This document shows, piece after piece, positions 52,635 through 61,256 of a stretch of 64,000 bases of DNA. This stretch comes from Geminicoccaceae bacterium. GTDB taxonomy: Bacteria > Pseudomonadota > Alphaproteobacteria > Geminicoccales > Geminicoccaceae. The stretch's first letter is position 1. Every line of letters starts with the position of its first letter. The notes under the pieces were generated by a model. It was given only the letters and a program-made list of their open reading frames with translations. It was not told the DNA's origin and ran no database searches. Made by a program: the position numbers and the translations under genes. The stretch is taken from assembly GCA_020638465.1 (NCBI GenBank), contig JACKIM010000003.1:325001-389000 (forward strand). The letters are read 5' to 3'.

Positions 52635-53966
52635 TCACCAACGTCTATCATCAAGCCGCGTCCGAAGCCTTAGCTTCAAAGTCAGGAGATACTGATCTAT
52701 CCGCTTGCTGCCCTCTTGGTCTGTAGATCTATCAACCAAATTGGGGTCACGAAACTCATGAAGGGGAATAAAACGCGGAGCATCGGCGGTCTTAGCGAAA
52801 TTCACCCCCTCATGTTGACGCTCTGAAATTTTGGCGAGAAGCGACGATCTGATTTTACCAAGTCGATCTCTAACATCCCTGTCGTCAGCAATTTTCCGCC
52901 ACTGGTTCGCGGCATCTGGCGTCCAATTCAGTGCGTTCGAGAATGCATCCCAGTCGATATCAGGCGCATACTGTTTTGCATGACTGACGTAGACATCAAA
53001 GGTGCCGCCAGCCGGTTGCCGAGGGTCATCAAGCCAAGATAGTGCGGAATCAATTTTGTCTATCGCAACCTGCAAAGGATCGTAGGTTCCAGTTCCGCCT
53101 TGATTGGCTTTGGCGATTGACCACCAATCCTTGAGAACAGGCTCCTGGGTTGCCTCGGAAGCTTGCAGCCAATCACAGACTTCCTCACCGTTCATGAGCC
53201 AAGCGGGCAGACAAAATTCCTCGCCATTCAGATAGATTTTATTCGGATCGCGCGTATAGGATGCCCGCGTGGCGTCTAGGAATGCGTTCGCATATTCGCC
53301 GTTGATATCGAGAATAAAAATATGTGGCTCCGCATCTGCGACTGCGGAGAATTTCTCATGTTCGATGATACCCCGCACCAAGCTGGCAACCGTATAGGAT
53401 TTTCCCGACCCAGTATTCCCAACCACTGCTAGAGGCCGAGCAAAGAGGTCGTTGAACGATGCTTTCACCTTCGTGTTTTCATCGCCAGTTTGATGACCGA
53501 CTTCCAGCGGGAAGTCATAGTCTCCTTCAGACCACTCTCTCGGTTTATTACGCTCTGGGGGATAGGCAAAGATACCCGCAAGAACATCCGGGTTCGCCAC
53601 CTCTGCCGGTGTGTCAAGAGTTGGCAGAACTGTAATGCCGGGGTCGAATTTCCAAGCCGATTTGCCGCTTTTTTTTACGGTTCCCAATAACTGCACCGAA
53701 GCTACTCGGCGAGGTTTCGTCAGCTCTAGGGATAGTTCCTCATCGCGGGTCGGGTCATAGCTTTCCCGAGCTTCCAAGTCGCTCAAAACCCCGATTGCAT
53801 GAGTGCCGGCGCCAAGGTCAAAGGTGAGGAAAGAATTGATCGCCACAGCCCGCTGAACACCGTCAGGCGTGGCACGCGACGACGATTTGGAATCAGGTGA
53901 CAGCTCCACCTTCAGCCTGAAACCATTGACAGCCACCACATGACCTATGACGCGCGGCTGCTCCAT
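52635..53966 (-). CDS. HerA-type ATPase of a SIR2-HerA system, N-terminal part
   Basis: 443 residues: an N-terminal HAS-barrel-like domain (VIGHVVAVNGFRLKVELSPD) and the RecA-like core with Walker A GNTGSGKS (about residues 183-190) and IFILDINGEYANAFLD. It stops at TGA after RTRLDDRRW. Walker B lies on the next ORF. In SIR2-HerA (also called Nezha) defence, HerA forms a hexamer that gates the SIR2 nuclease/NADase. The ATG overlaps the SIR2 stop by one base. Confidence 0.88.
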   Translation of the reverse strand: MEQPRVIGHVVAVNGFRLKVELSPDSKSSSRATPDGVQRAVAINSFLTFDLGAGTHAIGVLSDLEARESYDPTRDEELSLELTKPRRVASVQLLGTVKKSGKSAWKFDPGITVLPTLDTPAEVANPDVLAGIFAYPPERNKPREWSEGDYDFPLEVGHQTGDENTKVKASFNDLFARPLAVVGNTGSGKSYTVASLVRGIIEHEKFSAVADAEPHIFILDINGEYANAFLDATRASYTRDPNKIYLNGEEFCLPAWLMNGEEVCDWLQASEATQEPVLKDWWSIAKANQGGTGTYDPLQVAIDKIDSALSWLDDPRQPAGGTFDVYVSHAKQYAPDIDWDAFSNALNWTPDAANQWRKIADDRDVRDRLGKIRSSLLAKISERQHEGVNFAKTADAPRFIPLHEFRDPNLVDRSTDQEGSKRIDQYLLTLKLRLRTRLDDRRW

Positions 53967-55387
53967 CAGGCACCGCCTTCCGGCACGTCTGGCTTCTTGT
54001 CTTCAACTTTCCGAATTTGCTCTTCAAAAGACCGAAGGCGCTTGTAATCGTCCAACCACTTCACATCTGGCATGATGTTTTGTGCGAAATCGGCGAACGT
54101 CGCTACCGAGTAGGAACACGAGGCGCCGTCGCCAAGTCGTTCGGTCAGAACGAATGCCCTTTGTCCCAAGCTCTGATATCGCCGAATTCTTTCGACGATT
54201 GCGCTCTGCGGGTTCGGTTCTACCACCAACATGACCAGGGACGGGTTCATCAAGGCCGTCTCGATGATCCGCGTGACGTGGTCATCACCAAAGCCGTAAC
54301 CAACCACAAGCAGAAAAGTTTGCGGCTGGTTCAGGCGAGCATGAAATAGCCGGAACAAATGCGCATAGGGCATATCCAGCGTCTGAGTGAATTTCTGCGA
54401 GGTCGGCAATATCCCAAAGGAATGTATCGAAGCAAATTCATCGGATTGGAGTTGCTTCGCCTTCTCGTCGAGAGTTTGCTCCCTGTAATTGGCCGCAAAA
54501 GAAAGGTCGCGATGACGGGCACGATAAATGCCATCGCCATCCACATACCAATGGAGCGAGCCATGAAGTTTATATAGTTGGAGAAACTTATCAAAACGGC
54601 GCACCCGCCCTTCAGCCACGTCTCCTGGATAATAGATGTCCAGCCCATATACCGCTGGGTCAAACCGAGAGCTGGCCTTACCGGAAAAGCCATCAAAATA
54701 CTGAATGCCCAGCTCCTCCAGCGCCTGCTCAAAGAGAGTGTCGTAATTCAGTGTAAAAAGATGCGTACGGCCTAGATTTGTGTCACGGGCAACGAGCTTC
54801 GCCAAGAAGGGAACATGCCCCGAGGATTTGTCGCCAGCCTCTCCTGAAAGTTCTCCATGATCAATCTGAAGCGCGCATTCGGCAAAAATCGACTTCTCGA
54901 TCAAGCCACTCAAGGCAAGCAGATCATCAGCCGGAACTGTCAGGGGAGCAGCTTCCCCCTCCGGCAAATCGCCTTTCCACACCACCGCTTCAACAGGTGA
55001 CTTTTCTGGCTTTGTTATACCTGACGCATTGAACAGGTAGCTAAGCCAATCCTCGAACCCGACAGGCCCGTTGCCTTCTTCGGCAGACCATTGGGATTTG
55101 CGATGCTTGAGGATTGCCTCCGCTCGCTTTGGCAAAACGCATTTCTCAACAGCATCAAGAACAAGGCACTCCAGATTGTTGCTTTTCGGACCAGCCATCA
55201 GTCTGCCGCCAGCTCCAAAGGAACATCCGGCTGCCGTCAGCACGACCACATTTTCCATTCGCAACCAATCAGCCAGAAGAGCCTGGGTTCTTCTAAGGCC
55301 ATCTTCCGGCGTCTTGTCGGCCAACAAATCGGCACTCTCGCCTGCGGAAACCGGCGACAACAATTGATACTTACAAACATCAGTCAT
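53966..55387 (-). CDS. SIR2-domain effector of a SIR2-HerA defence system
   Basis: 473-aa protein with SIR2-like NAD-binding motifs: VVVLTAAGCSFGAGGRLM, FTLNYDTLFEQALEELGIQY, QLYKLHGSLHWYVDG, LLVVGYGFGDDHVTRIIE. In characterised SIR2-HerA systems the SIR2 subunit depletes NAD+ or degrades DNA on phage infection. It starts at 55387 by ATGA overlap with a 29-codon ORF, with its AGGAGG buried in a hairpin. Intact, but its HerA partner is split. Confidence 0.9.
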   Translation of the reverse strand: MTDVCKYQLLSPVSAGESADLLADKTPEDGLRRTQALLADWLRMENVVVLTAAGCSFGAGGRLMAGPKSNNLECLVLDAVEKCVLPKRAEAILKHRKSQWSAEEGNGPVGFEDWLSYLFNASGITKPEKSPVEAVVWKGDLPEGEAAPLTVPADDLLALSGLIEKSIFAECALQIDHGELSGEAGDKSSGHVPFLAKLVARDTNLGRTHLFTLNYDTLFEQALEELGIQYFDGFSGKASSRFDPAVYGLDIYYPGDVAEGRVRRFDKFLQLYKLHGSLHWYVDGDGIYRARHRDLSFAANYREQTLDEKAKQLQSDEFASIHSFGILPTSQKFTQTLDMPYAHLFRLFHARLNQPQTFLLVVGYGFGDDHVTRIIETALMNPSLVMLVVEPNPQSAIVERIRRYQSLGQRAFVLTERLGDGASCSYSVATFADFAQNIMPDVKWLDDYKRLRSFEEQIRKVEDKKPDVPEGGA

Positions 55388-55473
55388 TTAGCGACCTCCT
55401 CATGGGAGGTCGCCAGCACAAAGCGGCCTCGATAAATCTGAAATTTTTTCAGGCGCGCTTTGCCCTTGTTCAT
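55384..55473 (-). CDS. 29-codon ORF linking res and sir2
   Basis: The ATG at 55473 overlaps the Res stop (ATGA), and its TGA overlaps the SIR2 ATG (ATGA). The sequence is basic at first (MNKGKARLKKFQIYRGRF) and acidic at the end (VLATSHEEVAK). Perfect coupling on both sides suggests it is translated. It may be a leader that opens the SIR2 hairpin, or a small protein. No family recognised. Confidence 0.55.
   Translation of the reverse strand: MNKGKARLKKFQIYRGRFVLATSHEEVAK
55391..55413 (-). promoter_or_regulatory. hairpin covering the SIR2 ribosome-binding site
   Basis: GCGACCTCC and GGAGGTCGC form a perfect 9-bp stem with a 5-base loop. In the minus-strand mRNA the 3' arm holds GGAGG, 7-8 bases before the SIR2 ATG. 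SIR2 translation would therefore depend on a ribosome crossing the linking ORF. Confidence 0.65.
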
Positions 55474-58400
55474 GCAGCCGCCCCTCCCACGATATCCATC
55501 AGCTTGGCGTAGTCGGTGACAACGTCATATTTGACGCGCTCGCCGACGGCGCCTTCGCTGATTTCGGCGAAGAACTTCCGGGCACATTCGATCTTTGTGC
55601 GCTCGATCTCGCGGAGCTTCATGGTGGACATGGAGCCCTTCGTCTCGGCGACGAAGTAGATGTGCTTGACGCTGCCTTCCTTGAACGAGATTGCCCAATC
55701 CGGGTTGTAGTCCCCAACTGGCGTCGGGATTAGGAAACCGCGAGGGAGCTTGGCGTAGACGACGACCTCGCTGCTTGTATCCAGCTCCTCGACAAAGCGC
55801 TTCTCCACATCGGAATCGGTCACGACATAGTCATGGACGTGGTTCTGCATCCGCATGGCACGGGAGAAGTCCTGACTGGTCTGGTTCGCCGTGAAGATGT
55901 CCACCCCGTAGCGGTCGGTGACGGCGTCATAGTCCAGACGCTCGATAATCATTGTCGCCTTCTGCTCGGCGATCAGGCGGGAGGCTTCGGCAATGAAATG
56001 TTCCGGGTTCTGTTTGAATTGCCAAAACACACTGGCCTCGATCCCCGTCAGAATGGCCGCTGCCGTCGCCCGTGTCAGGCGGGCATTTTCAGCGATCTTT
56101 CCGATAAGGTCATATTTGACCAGCGAATGAACCGACCCGCCCTGTTCGGTCGCCGTGGCAGTGACCTTGAAGCCGTCCCCGGTCTTCAACTGGTCATCGG
56201 TCAGGTCATCCAGCTGCTCGCCGACCTGCACGGTATACTGCAAGGGCGTGACACGAAGTTGGCTATCAAGGGCGCTGATGCATTTGCGAACAAGCTCGTC
56301 TGAATCAAAATCGACCCGATAGACGGCCTTCTGGTTGATCCTAGCCCAAAGCTCCTGAAACTCCTTCTTCTCGAAATTGGCGTTCAAGGGGTTGGTCTTG
56401 GGCTTGCGACCGTCTTCGACCTTCGGCAGTTGGGCATCGCTGAAGACGCTGTCGATCAGCTGGTAAATCTGTTCCGCATGCGGCTTCAGATCATCGGGCA
56501 AATCGGCCAGCGTTCCCGCTTCCTTGGCCTCATGATAGGCGGTGGCGATCTGGTCAGCGTCGTCCGTATAGTCATTCTTGACCAGATAGCGATAAATCTG
56601 CTTTGCCATGGCTGGGGTAATTTCAACAGAACCGATGTCCGTGACGATGGTCTTGCCGGTGAAATAGGCTTCCGTCGCCTGACGCGGCCGTGCCGAAAGG
56701 GTGTCGGAGATTTCCTTCTGCAAGCCACCGACAAAGTCACGATAACTCTCGCTCGCCACAACGGTCAGAATATTGACGTCATGCACAACGGCAGGATTGT
56801 CCATCCGGTCGCCGTGGCGATCAACAGAGAGACGAAGCCCGCGCCCGACTTCCTGGCGGCGGGAAATGGTGTTGTCGCCGTGCTTCAGCATGCACATGAC
56901 AAAGACATTGGGATTGTCCCAGCCTTCGCGCAGGGCCGAGTGGGAGAAGATGAACCGGGTCGGTTCTTCAAACGACAGAAGCCGTTCCTTGTCCTTCAGG
57001 ATCAGGTCATAGGCGTCCACATCATCCGACAGCCCCGCATTCTCGCCCCGTGCAGCCGCTGCCGGGTCTTTCAGGCGGCTCGTTTTCTTGTCGATGGAGA
57101 AATAGCCGTTGTGGGTCTTGCCCACATCAATGCCGTCAAGATGCTTGCGATAGGCTTCGTTGTCGATTGCCAGCTCGGACAGGTACTCCTCCTTCAGGAG
57201 GGCATATTCTTCCTCGAACACCCGCGCATATTCGCCCTTCTCGTCGGCCTGATCGTAGTCGCGATATTTGACCACCTCGTCAATGAAGAATAGGGACAGC
57301 ACCTTGATCCCCTGGGCGAAGAGCTGCTTTTCCTTATCCAAATGCGCCTTGATCGTTTCGCGTATCTGAATGCGGCGAATGTCCCGTTCGGACACATCCC
57401 CCGTGGCCTCGCCTGCTTTCAGCACTACGCCGTTGGTGAATTCCACCGTATCGTGATTGTAGTCGATCTGCGAAATGGTGAAGCCGTCGCGGTACTGGTC
57501 CAGCTCGCCGGACTCCGTGAACAGGTCGTCCCGGAACTCCAGCCGCCGAAGCTGCCGCTTGATCTCGCCGGATTTCAGCTTCACTTCCAGCTCGATCCGC
57601 GCCACGGGTGCCTTCTTCGAGATGTCGATCCCTTCGAGATAGAGATAGGCATTCGTCCCGGCGAGGCCGCGCGTATGGATACCCCGCACGGCGATTTTCT
57701 TCACCAGCTTCTGGTTATAGGCGTCGAGCGCATCAAGGCGGTGGATCTTGTTGTGCTGCGTTTTGTGGGTTGCAGAGTAACGCAGGATCATCAGCGGCTT
57801 GAATTTGGGCAAGGCTTCCATCGTGGCCTTGCCTTCCATCTTCTGCGGTTCATCCAGAATAAGGATGGGGCGGTTGCTGGCGATCACGTCGATCGGCTTA
57901 CGGGACTGGAAATCATCCAGCTCGTCATAGATACGGCGGTTATCGGCGCCACGGGCATTGAACGCCTGGATATTGATCACCATGACATTGATGCCGGCGT
58001 CCGAAGAAAAGCTCTCCAGCTCGTGCAAGCGTTTGGAATTGTAGATGAAGAACCGCGCCTTCTTGCCATAGCTCTCGGTAAAATGGTCGGCGGTGATCTG
58101 GAGGGATTTATAGACGCCCTCCCGGATAGCAATGCTCGGCACCATGACGATGAACTTCGACCAGCCATAGCGCTTGTTCATCTCGAACATGGTCTTGATG
58201 TAGCAATAGGTCTTGCCGGTGCCCGTCTCCATCTCGATATCGAGATTGAACTTGCAGCCAGCGCTCGTTACCAGCGCATCCGACATGGGCAGGTTCTGGC
58301 GGCGCTGCACGTCCTTGATATTGTTCAGCACCTGCACCTCTGGCAGGGCAATATCAGCGTTCTTGAACCCCTCATCCAGGGCACTGGCCTGACCGCGATA

Positions 58401-58538
58401 GCCCATGGAATCCCGCTTCGCATTGCCGGGGTCAATGCGATAGGTGATACCGCCCAGATTGGGCTGACCGGCGAAGCATTCCACAACGGACTCCACCGCA
58501 TTGGTTTGATAAGGCTGGACCTTGAATTTCAGCTTCAT
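55470..58538 (-). CDS. res: type III restriction enzyme subunit Res
   Basis: 1022-aa helicase-nuclease. Motor motifs: Walker A METGTGKTY (about residue 117), ILDEPQKM (motif II), SATH (III), SHSALREGWDNPNVF (V), RQEVGRGLRL (VI). C-terminal PD-(D/E)xK nuclease: YNPDWAISF then FVAETKGSMS. It acts with Mod to cut DNA between inverted unmodified sites. Begins 10 bases after mod. Full length; no lesions seen. Confidence 0.95.
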   Translation of the reverse strand: MKLKFKVQPYQTNAVESVVECFAGQPNLGGITYRIDPGNAKRDSMGYRGQASALDEGFKNADIALPEVQVLNNIKDVQRRQNLPMSDALVTSAGCKFNLDIEMETGTGKTYCYIKTMFEMNKRYGWSKFIVMVPSIAIREGVYKSLQITADHFTESYGKKARFFIYNSKRLHELESFSSDAGINVMVINIQAFNARGADNRRIYDELDDFQSRKPIDVIASNRPILILDEPQKMEGKATMEALPKFKPLMILRYSATHKTQHNKIHRLDALDAYNQKLVKKIAVRGIHTRGLAGTNAYLYLEGIDISKKAPVARIELEVKLKSGEIKRQLRRLEFRDDLFTESGELDQYRDGFTISQIDYNHDTVEFTNGVVLKAGEATGDVSERDIRRIQIRETIKAHLDKEKQLFAQGIKVLSLFFIDEVVKYRDYDQADEKGEYARVFEEEYALLKEEYLSELAIDNEAYRKHLDGIDVGKTHNGYFSIDKKTSRLKDPAAAARGENAGLSDDVDAYDLILKDKERLLSFEEPTRFIFSHSALREGWDNPNVFVMCMLKHGDNTISRRQEVGRGLRLSVDRHGDRMDNPAVVHDVNILTVVASESYRDFVGGLQKEISDTLSARPRQATEAYFTGKTIVTDIGSVEITPAMAKQIYRYLVKNDYTDDADQIATAYHEAKEAGTLADLPDDLKPHAEQIYQLIDSVFSDAQLPKVEDGRKPKTNPLNANFEKKEFQELWARINQKAVYRVDFDSDELVRKCISALDSQLRVTPLQYTVQVGEQLDDLTDDQLKTGDGFKVTATATEQGGSVHSLVKYDLIGKIAENARLTRATAAAILTGIEASVFWQFKQNPEHFIAEASRLIAEQKATMIIERLDYDAVTDRYGVDIFTANQTSQDFSRAMRMQNHVHDYVVTDSDVEKRFVEELDTSSEVVVYAKLPRGFLIPTPVGDYNPDWAISFKEGSVKHIYFVAETKGSMSTMKLREIERTKIECARKFFAEISEGAVGERVKYDVVTDYAKLMDIVGGAAA

Positions 58539-58548
58539 GCCCGCGCCC

Positions 58549-60525
58549 TCAAATCGACTTGACGTCGGTGGTCGGCGAAAGCTGACGGAAAATCTGCTCG
58601 ACGTTGATTTTCACGGCGTCGGAGACAAAGCCATTGTCACGGAACACGACACGAAGCGGTTCCGCCTTGGCCAATTCCTTCACCAGTTCCTCAGTAACGC
58701 CCGTCTCAAAACAGGCGACGAGGGCATTCTCATCGACGAAGAACACGGTCTTGCCCTGTACCGTCTCGCGACGGATCGACAATGTCAGATCAACACCCCA
58801 ATCGACCAACACCTGAAATAGCAGGTCCTCCGGCGTCCGGTCCTTCTTGATATTGTCAACGGTATCCAACAAACCCTTCTGATCGAGTTCGTCAGGGCGG
58901 TAATACACATCTTCCATATTGGAGGTGTCGATTTTCAAGACACGGAAGCCAACGTCCTTGTTCCAGTCTGGGTGACAATCCCCACCAAGGACTTTCGTAC
59001 CTGCACGGCGGATACGATCTTTACACAGCTCCGCAATGGTCGAATAACCGGCTTCTCTTGCCAAACTATCAGCTGAAGTCTCCTCTGCGATTTGAACACT
59101 TATGCATTGGCGATTTCCGCCCTGCATTGCATTCGCATGCATAACCCCGTGCGCGGTCGAGCCGGAACCGGCAAAGAAATCCATAACAATATCATCAGGC
59201 CCAGATAGATAATTCACCAACAGGGAAATATCCTTGTAGTTCTTTGGATTCTCGAAAACCCTTGAACCGTCAAATATCTCCTCAAACTCCAGCGTCGCTG
59301 TTTGAGCGTAACTGTATCTTACTGATGTGAGAACTTGGTCATTGTTTTCAAATAGGTTCGTTCGAACTCGGGGCACAGTGGTTTCATCCGGTCCAAAAAC
59401 AATGCGACCTTTTTCAACTTCTTCATCGAAGCGCTTTTTTGTTGGATAACGCCAGCCACTTTTGGGCAGCTTGCACGGCTTTCCTGTCTCTGGATGAAGA
59501 ACTTCATAGGTAGGCCCTCCACCACCGGGCCAATTGATGTTTCCATCATCCCGATATGGGCCTTTTCCATCAACCTTGGTAAATCGTGCCAAGGGTATTC
59601 GAGGATCATCTTCTTCAAACGATTTATAGAATTCCTTGAGACCAGAAGAAATTGCACTCCAGTCATCCCCATGCTCTTTCTTTAATTTATTGAACAAATC
59701 CCTAACCTCTTCGACACCTTCTTTAGGCGCCCGAAGTTTAATGTCGTGGTCTTTGAGCTCTTGGAGTGATTTCACATAGACAAGCATATACTCGTGACCA
59801 ACAGAAAAATACTTTGCGTCGTTCTTCCTGTTTCGATCCCAAACCAATGCTGCGACGAAGTTGGACTCGCCGAAAACCTCATCCATAACATTCTTGAGCG
59901 AGTGGCATTCTATGTCGTCGATGCTTACCGCAATAAACCCGTCATCACGAAGAAGATTCCTAGCCAGCCGAAGGCGAGGATAGATCATAGACAGCCAGTC
60001 AGAGTGAAAGCGTCCGTTTGATTCAAGATTCGCAACCAACCTGTTCCCGCTACTATCGGACTGCATTGATTTCTCGAAAAAAACACTCGTATCAACGGAG
60101 AAGTCATCGTCGTAAACGAAGTCACCTCCTGTGTTATAAGGTGGATCAATGTATATGAACTTGACTGACCCTAGATATGCAATCTGAAGCAGCTTCAACG
60201 CATCAAGATTGTCGCCTTCTACAAAGAGGTTTCGTGTTCCATCAAAATTGTTACTTTCTTCGGAGACCGGACGGAGCGTCTTAGCAATTGGGGCATTTGC
60301 TAGTGCCAGCGACTCACGCTTCCCCGGCCAATCAAGTCGATAGCGTTCTTGTGGCCCTTCAACGATGTGGTCACTTAGCTCCTGACGAAGCTGATCGAAG
60401 TCGAAAGCGAGGCGCACATTGCCTTTCTCGTCAACCGCCTCAGTTACACAGCCAGGGAACAGGTCACGCATCTTCGCGATATTTTCCTGCGACAGGTCAG
60501 GGCTGTGCATCTTGAGTTTTTCCAT
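58549..60525 (-). CDS. mod: type III DNA methyltransferase subunit Mod
   Basis: 658-aa beta-class adenine methyltransferase. DPPYNTGGDFVYDDDF (motif IV, about residue 126) comes before MDFFAGSGSTAHGVMHA (motif I), the type III order. The central target-recognition part (about residues 230-400) is variable and determines the site, which cannot be predicted. AT content is higher in this part (59300-60000), as is usual for exchanged recognition domains. Follows DUF4391 by 11 bases. Confidence 0.95.
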   Translation of the reverse strand: MEKLKMHSPDLSQENIAKMRDLFPGCVTEAVDEKGNVRLAFDFDQLRQELSDHIVEGPQERYRLDWPGKRESLALANAPIAKTLRPVSEESNNFDGTRNLFVEGDNLDALKLLQIAYLGSVKFIYIDPPYNTGGDFVYDDDFSVDTSVFFEKSMQSDSSGNRLVANLESNGRFHSDWLSMIYPRLRLARNLLRDDGFIAVSIDDIECHSLKNVMDEVFGESNFVAALVWDRNRKNDAKYFSVGHEYMLVYVKSLQELKDHDIKLRAPKEGVEEVRDLFNKLKKEHGDDWSAISSGLKEFYKSFEEDDPRIPLARFTKVDGKGPYRDDGNINWPGGGGPTYEVLHPETGKPCKLPKSGWRYPTKKRFDEEVEKGRIVFGPDETTVPRVRTNLFENNDQVLTSVRYSYAQTATLEFEEIFDGSRVFENPKNYKDISLLVNYLSGPDDIVMDFFAGSGSTAHGVMHANAMQGGNRQCISVQIAEETSADSLAREAGYSTIAELCKDRIRRAGTKVLGGDCHPDWNKDVGFRVLKIDTSNMEDVYYRPDELDQKGLLDTVDNIKKDRTPEDLLFQVLVDWGVDLTLSIRRETVQGKTVFFVDENALVACFETGVTEELVKELAKAEPLRVVFRDNGFVSDAVKINVEQIFRQLSPTTDVKSI

Positions 60526-60536
60526 TCTTCTGTCCC

Positions 60537-61256
60537 CTAGATATTCGTACCGGTCAGTTGGCTATCGGTCCGCCTGACTCCGCTTTGTTGTAATTCGGCC
60601 AATTCCTGATTGGCCTTGCGTAGCTCCGCATTGATCGCCACGCGCTTGTTGTATTGCTTTTCGCGAGTGAGCCGGGTCTTGATCCGCTCAACCTCTCGCG
60701 TCTTGGCACGGATTGCCTCCATCCGGTCTACCCGTGCCTGAATGTCTTCATCGCCCTGCCCCGGTGTGCCCATTTCCGCCGGCATGATTGCCGTGAGCAA
60801 CCGGTCATAGAGTGCGCCGAGGTCAAGGGCGACGGGCAGCGGCATCCGCCCCGTTTCCTCCGGCACCCAATCGGTGGCGAAATATTCACTGACCACCCAT
60901 TTGGCGCTGTCGGCCTCGCTTTGCCGTTTGAAGGCAGCGGCGGCCTTGCGCTTGCCGCGCCAGGTCAGCTCGAAGACCAAGGGAAACGGAATGGCCTTGT
61001 CGATCGCACGCAGGACAGTCTCGTCCAGTTTGCCGGTTTTGAGCGATATGCTGAAAACCTGAATCTCCGGCACCGATGCCGTAGCATTCAGGTTGATGGT
61101 TTCGGGTGCCAGCTTGTAGCGCCAGTTGATCTGGTCAACCTCGCGCACAAACAAGTCCTTCAGGGCCGTGTTGGCACCGGCATGCTCGTAAATCTTGTTT
61201 TTCGGCACCACACGGCCAAAGGCAGCGCTTTTGGGGTAGTCGAAGAAAGCACTCAC
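60537..61256 (-). CDS. DUF4391 protein of the type III-like defence operon
   Basis: 239 aa: conserved N-terminal part (FDYPKSAAFGRVVPKNKIYE, LKDLFVREVDQINWRYKLAP, AIPFPLVFELTW) and a C-terminal coiled coil (RVDRMEAIRAKTREVERIKT). DUF4391 is commonly found between a SNF2-type helicase and type III Mod/Res genes; its role is not known. ATGA overlap with the helicase stop. Confidence 0.88.
   Translation of the reverse strand: MSAFFDYPKSAAFGRVVPKNKIYEHAGANTALKDLFVREVDQINWRYKLAPETINLNATASVPEIQVFSISLKTGKLDETVLRAIDKAIPFPLVFELTWRGKRKAAAAFKRQSEADSAKWVVSEYFATDWVPEETGRMPLPVALDLGALYDRLLTAIMPAEMGTPGQGDEDIQARVDRMEAIRAKTREVERIKTRLTREKQYNKRVAINAELRKANQELAELQQSGVRRTDSQLTGTNI

Noticed and set aside
57342..58562. 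406-codon plus-strand ORF
   Set aside because: Exactly antisense to the intact Res gene; a product of GC-rich codon bias.
55470..60525. BREX or DISARM system
   Set aside because: No pglZ, brxC, drmA or drmB; the gene set is type III Mod/Res with DUF4391 and helicase.
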